17,687 nucleotides of DNA from JASHVB01 sp049522565 (GTDB lineage: Bacteria > Pseudomonadota > Alphaproteobacteria > Acetobacterales > Acetobacteraceae): NCBI GenBank assembly GCA_049522565.1, contig JBEKNT010000107.1, positions 1-17,687 of the forward strand, in the 5' to 3' direction. The notes beneath the pieces are model-generated. The model had not been told where the DNA came from, searched no databases, and was given only the letters and a program-made list of their open reading frames with translations. This document shows positions 17,082 to 17,687 of the stretch, piece after piece (within the stretch, counting starts at the first letter, position 1; each line of letters begins with the position of its first letter). Made by a program: the position numbers and the translations under genes.

Positions 17082-17465
17082 ATGGCTACCCGGAACCAAA
17101 AAGTGCATGGGATAATTCATACTGCTTCCGCGGCCTGCGCAGCTATCGGCGGAGGTTTAGCACAGGTGCCAGGCTCCGACTCGGTCGCAATCGTACCAAT
17201 TCAAACTACTATGCTTACTGCCATCGCCCTGGAATACGGCATCCCTCTGACAAAACAGATGGCAGCGGATCTGCTCCTTACCTTCGCAGCGACAACGGGT
17301 GGGCGGTTCCTAAGTCAAGTGCTCGTGGGCTGGATCCCGGGATTTGGCAATGCAATCAACGCTTCTACAGCTGCCGCGCTGACTGAAGCGATTGGCTGGG
17401 CAGCCGACGCTTACTTTGATGATTCGGAACAAAAGACAGCGGCACCTGCTTCGCAAATGGCATAG
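17082..17465 (+). CDS. DUF697-like small membrane-associated protein
   Basis: 127-residue protein of unknown function. IIHTASAACAAIGGGLAQVPGSD (11-33), the hydrophobic stretch AIVPIQTTMLTAIALEYGI (36-54), LLLTFAATTGGRFL and GWIPGFGNAINASTAAALTEAIGW (83-106) follow the pattern I know from DUF697 (PF05128) proteins, which in other bacteria are often fused to or next to GTPase domains; no GTPase is present here. Two or three Gly/Ala-rich hydrophobic segments suggest membrane association; the tail is polar. A clear AGGGAG ribosome site (17069-17074) precedes the ATG by seven bases. Its codon use is visibly less GC-rich than the genes to the left, and it stands between a divergent gene and an insertion sequence, so recent acquisition is plausible. 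Confidence 0.75.
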   Translation: MATRNQKVHGIIHTASAACAAIGGGLAQVPGSDSVAIVPIQTTMLTAIALEYGIPLTKQMAADLLLTFAATTGGRFLSQVLVGWIPGFGNAINASTAAALTEAIGWAADAYFDDSEQKTAAPASQMA

Positions 17466-17565
17466 CTGTTCCCGATACTGGCGGCCTCTCGCGGCACTCG
17501 ATGACGGCACGCAACTTGAGGCGCTCTCCGTGTATGTCGAATAACAGAATGAGTATCGTCGGCGG

Positions 17566-17687
17566 CTAGGCCCTGTGGACAAACCTCGCCCAGATGCGGA
17601 TGCATCCGAGCAAGACGAATCCGATGAAGCTGGTGGCAAGCTTGTCATATCGGGTGGAGATGCGCCGCTGCTCCTTGAGATGCCCAA
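17566..17687 (-). CDS. IS5-family transposase, C-terminal fragment (runs off window)
   Basis: The minus-strand frame ending at 17566 encodes the last 39 residues of a transposase; its 5' part lies beyond the window. Readable segments include HLKEQRRISTRYDKLATSF and IRIWARFVHRA. The R-R-I-x-T-R-Y-D-K-L-A pattern is the conserved C-terminal region of IS5-family DDE transposases, where the final catalytic Glu lies just upstream. The TAG stop is part of a CTAG tetranucleotide at 17566-17569 that looks like the target site, so the element probably has no stop codon of its own. Reading frame and motif are intact over the visible part; whether the rest is functional cannot be judged. Confidence 0.8.
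   Translation of the reverse strand, partial: GHLKEQRRISTRYDKLATSFIGFVLLGCIRIWARFVHRA
17570..17687 (-). mobile_element. One end of an IS5-type insertion sequence (partial)
   Basis: The element end is placed at 17570, just inside CTAG, from where the gccctgtggacaaacc sequence would be the terminal inverted repeat. This boundary is inferred: the opposite end is outside the window, so neither the inverted repeat nor the target duplication can be compared. Duplication of CTAG or of TA alone would both fit what is seen. Confidence 0.6.

Noticed and set aside
17310..17687. 125-residue minus-strand frame at the window end
   Set aside because: It runs across the IS boundary and the DUF697-like gene out of frame with the transposase motif; the frame ending at 17566 carries the conserved transposase residues.

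Overview
The window is GC-rich and reads like the chromosome of an alphaproteobacterium, probably Rhodospirillales/Acetobacteraceae. That assignment is inferred from base composition, codon use and the gene families present; no rRNA or other marker gene is here to confirm it. Intergenic gaps carry a family of C/T-rich palindromes of the type CCTCTCCCG...CGGGAGAGG that resemble REP elements. The last ~700 bases are visibly poorer in GC and end inside an insertion sequence.

Layout. (1) 69-1857, minus strand: a phosphinothricin-acetyltransferase-like GNAT enzyme and an amidase-signature hydrolase resembling plant AMI1. (2) 2209-13196, plus strand: a run of six co-directional genes. These are a type I secretion ABC exporter with a catalytically dead C39 domain, its HlyD-type adaptor, a Sel1-repeat protein, a TPR/GT2/GT4 fusion glycosyltransferase, an unassigned protein with a ChW-like motif, and a GT4 glycosyltransferase. 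(3) 13370-15371, plus strand: a TPP riboswitch and thiC, ending in a strong hairpin. (4) 15434-16897, minus strand: a gamma-glutamylcyclotransferase-like gene almost touching a D-threonine aldolase/DSD1-type PLP enzyme. (5) 17082-17687: an orphan DUF697-like membrane protein, then the C-terminal end of an IS5-type transposase that runs off the window.

How the genes may work together. The secretion pair overlaps head to tail, and the genes behind it are close-packed or overlapping, so they are probably co-expressed, apart from one repeat-bearing gap at 7745-7866. The simplest reading is a system that exports a large surface protein or assembles a surface glycan through a type I channel while cytoplasmic glycosyltransferases modify the cargo. 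The cargo, the outer membrane TolC-like partner and any direct functional link are not visible here, so this is a hypothesis. The most interesting items are the coupling of type I secretion to two glycosyltransferase genes, the ChW-like protein, the REP/REPIN-like repeats, and a transposase whose stop codon appears to come from a CTAG target site.
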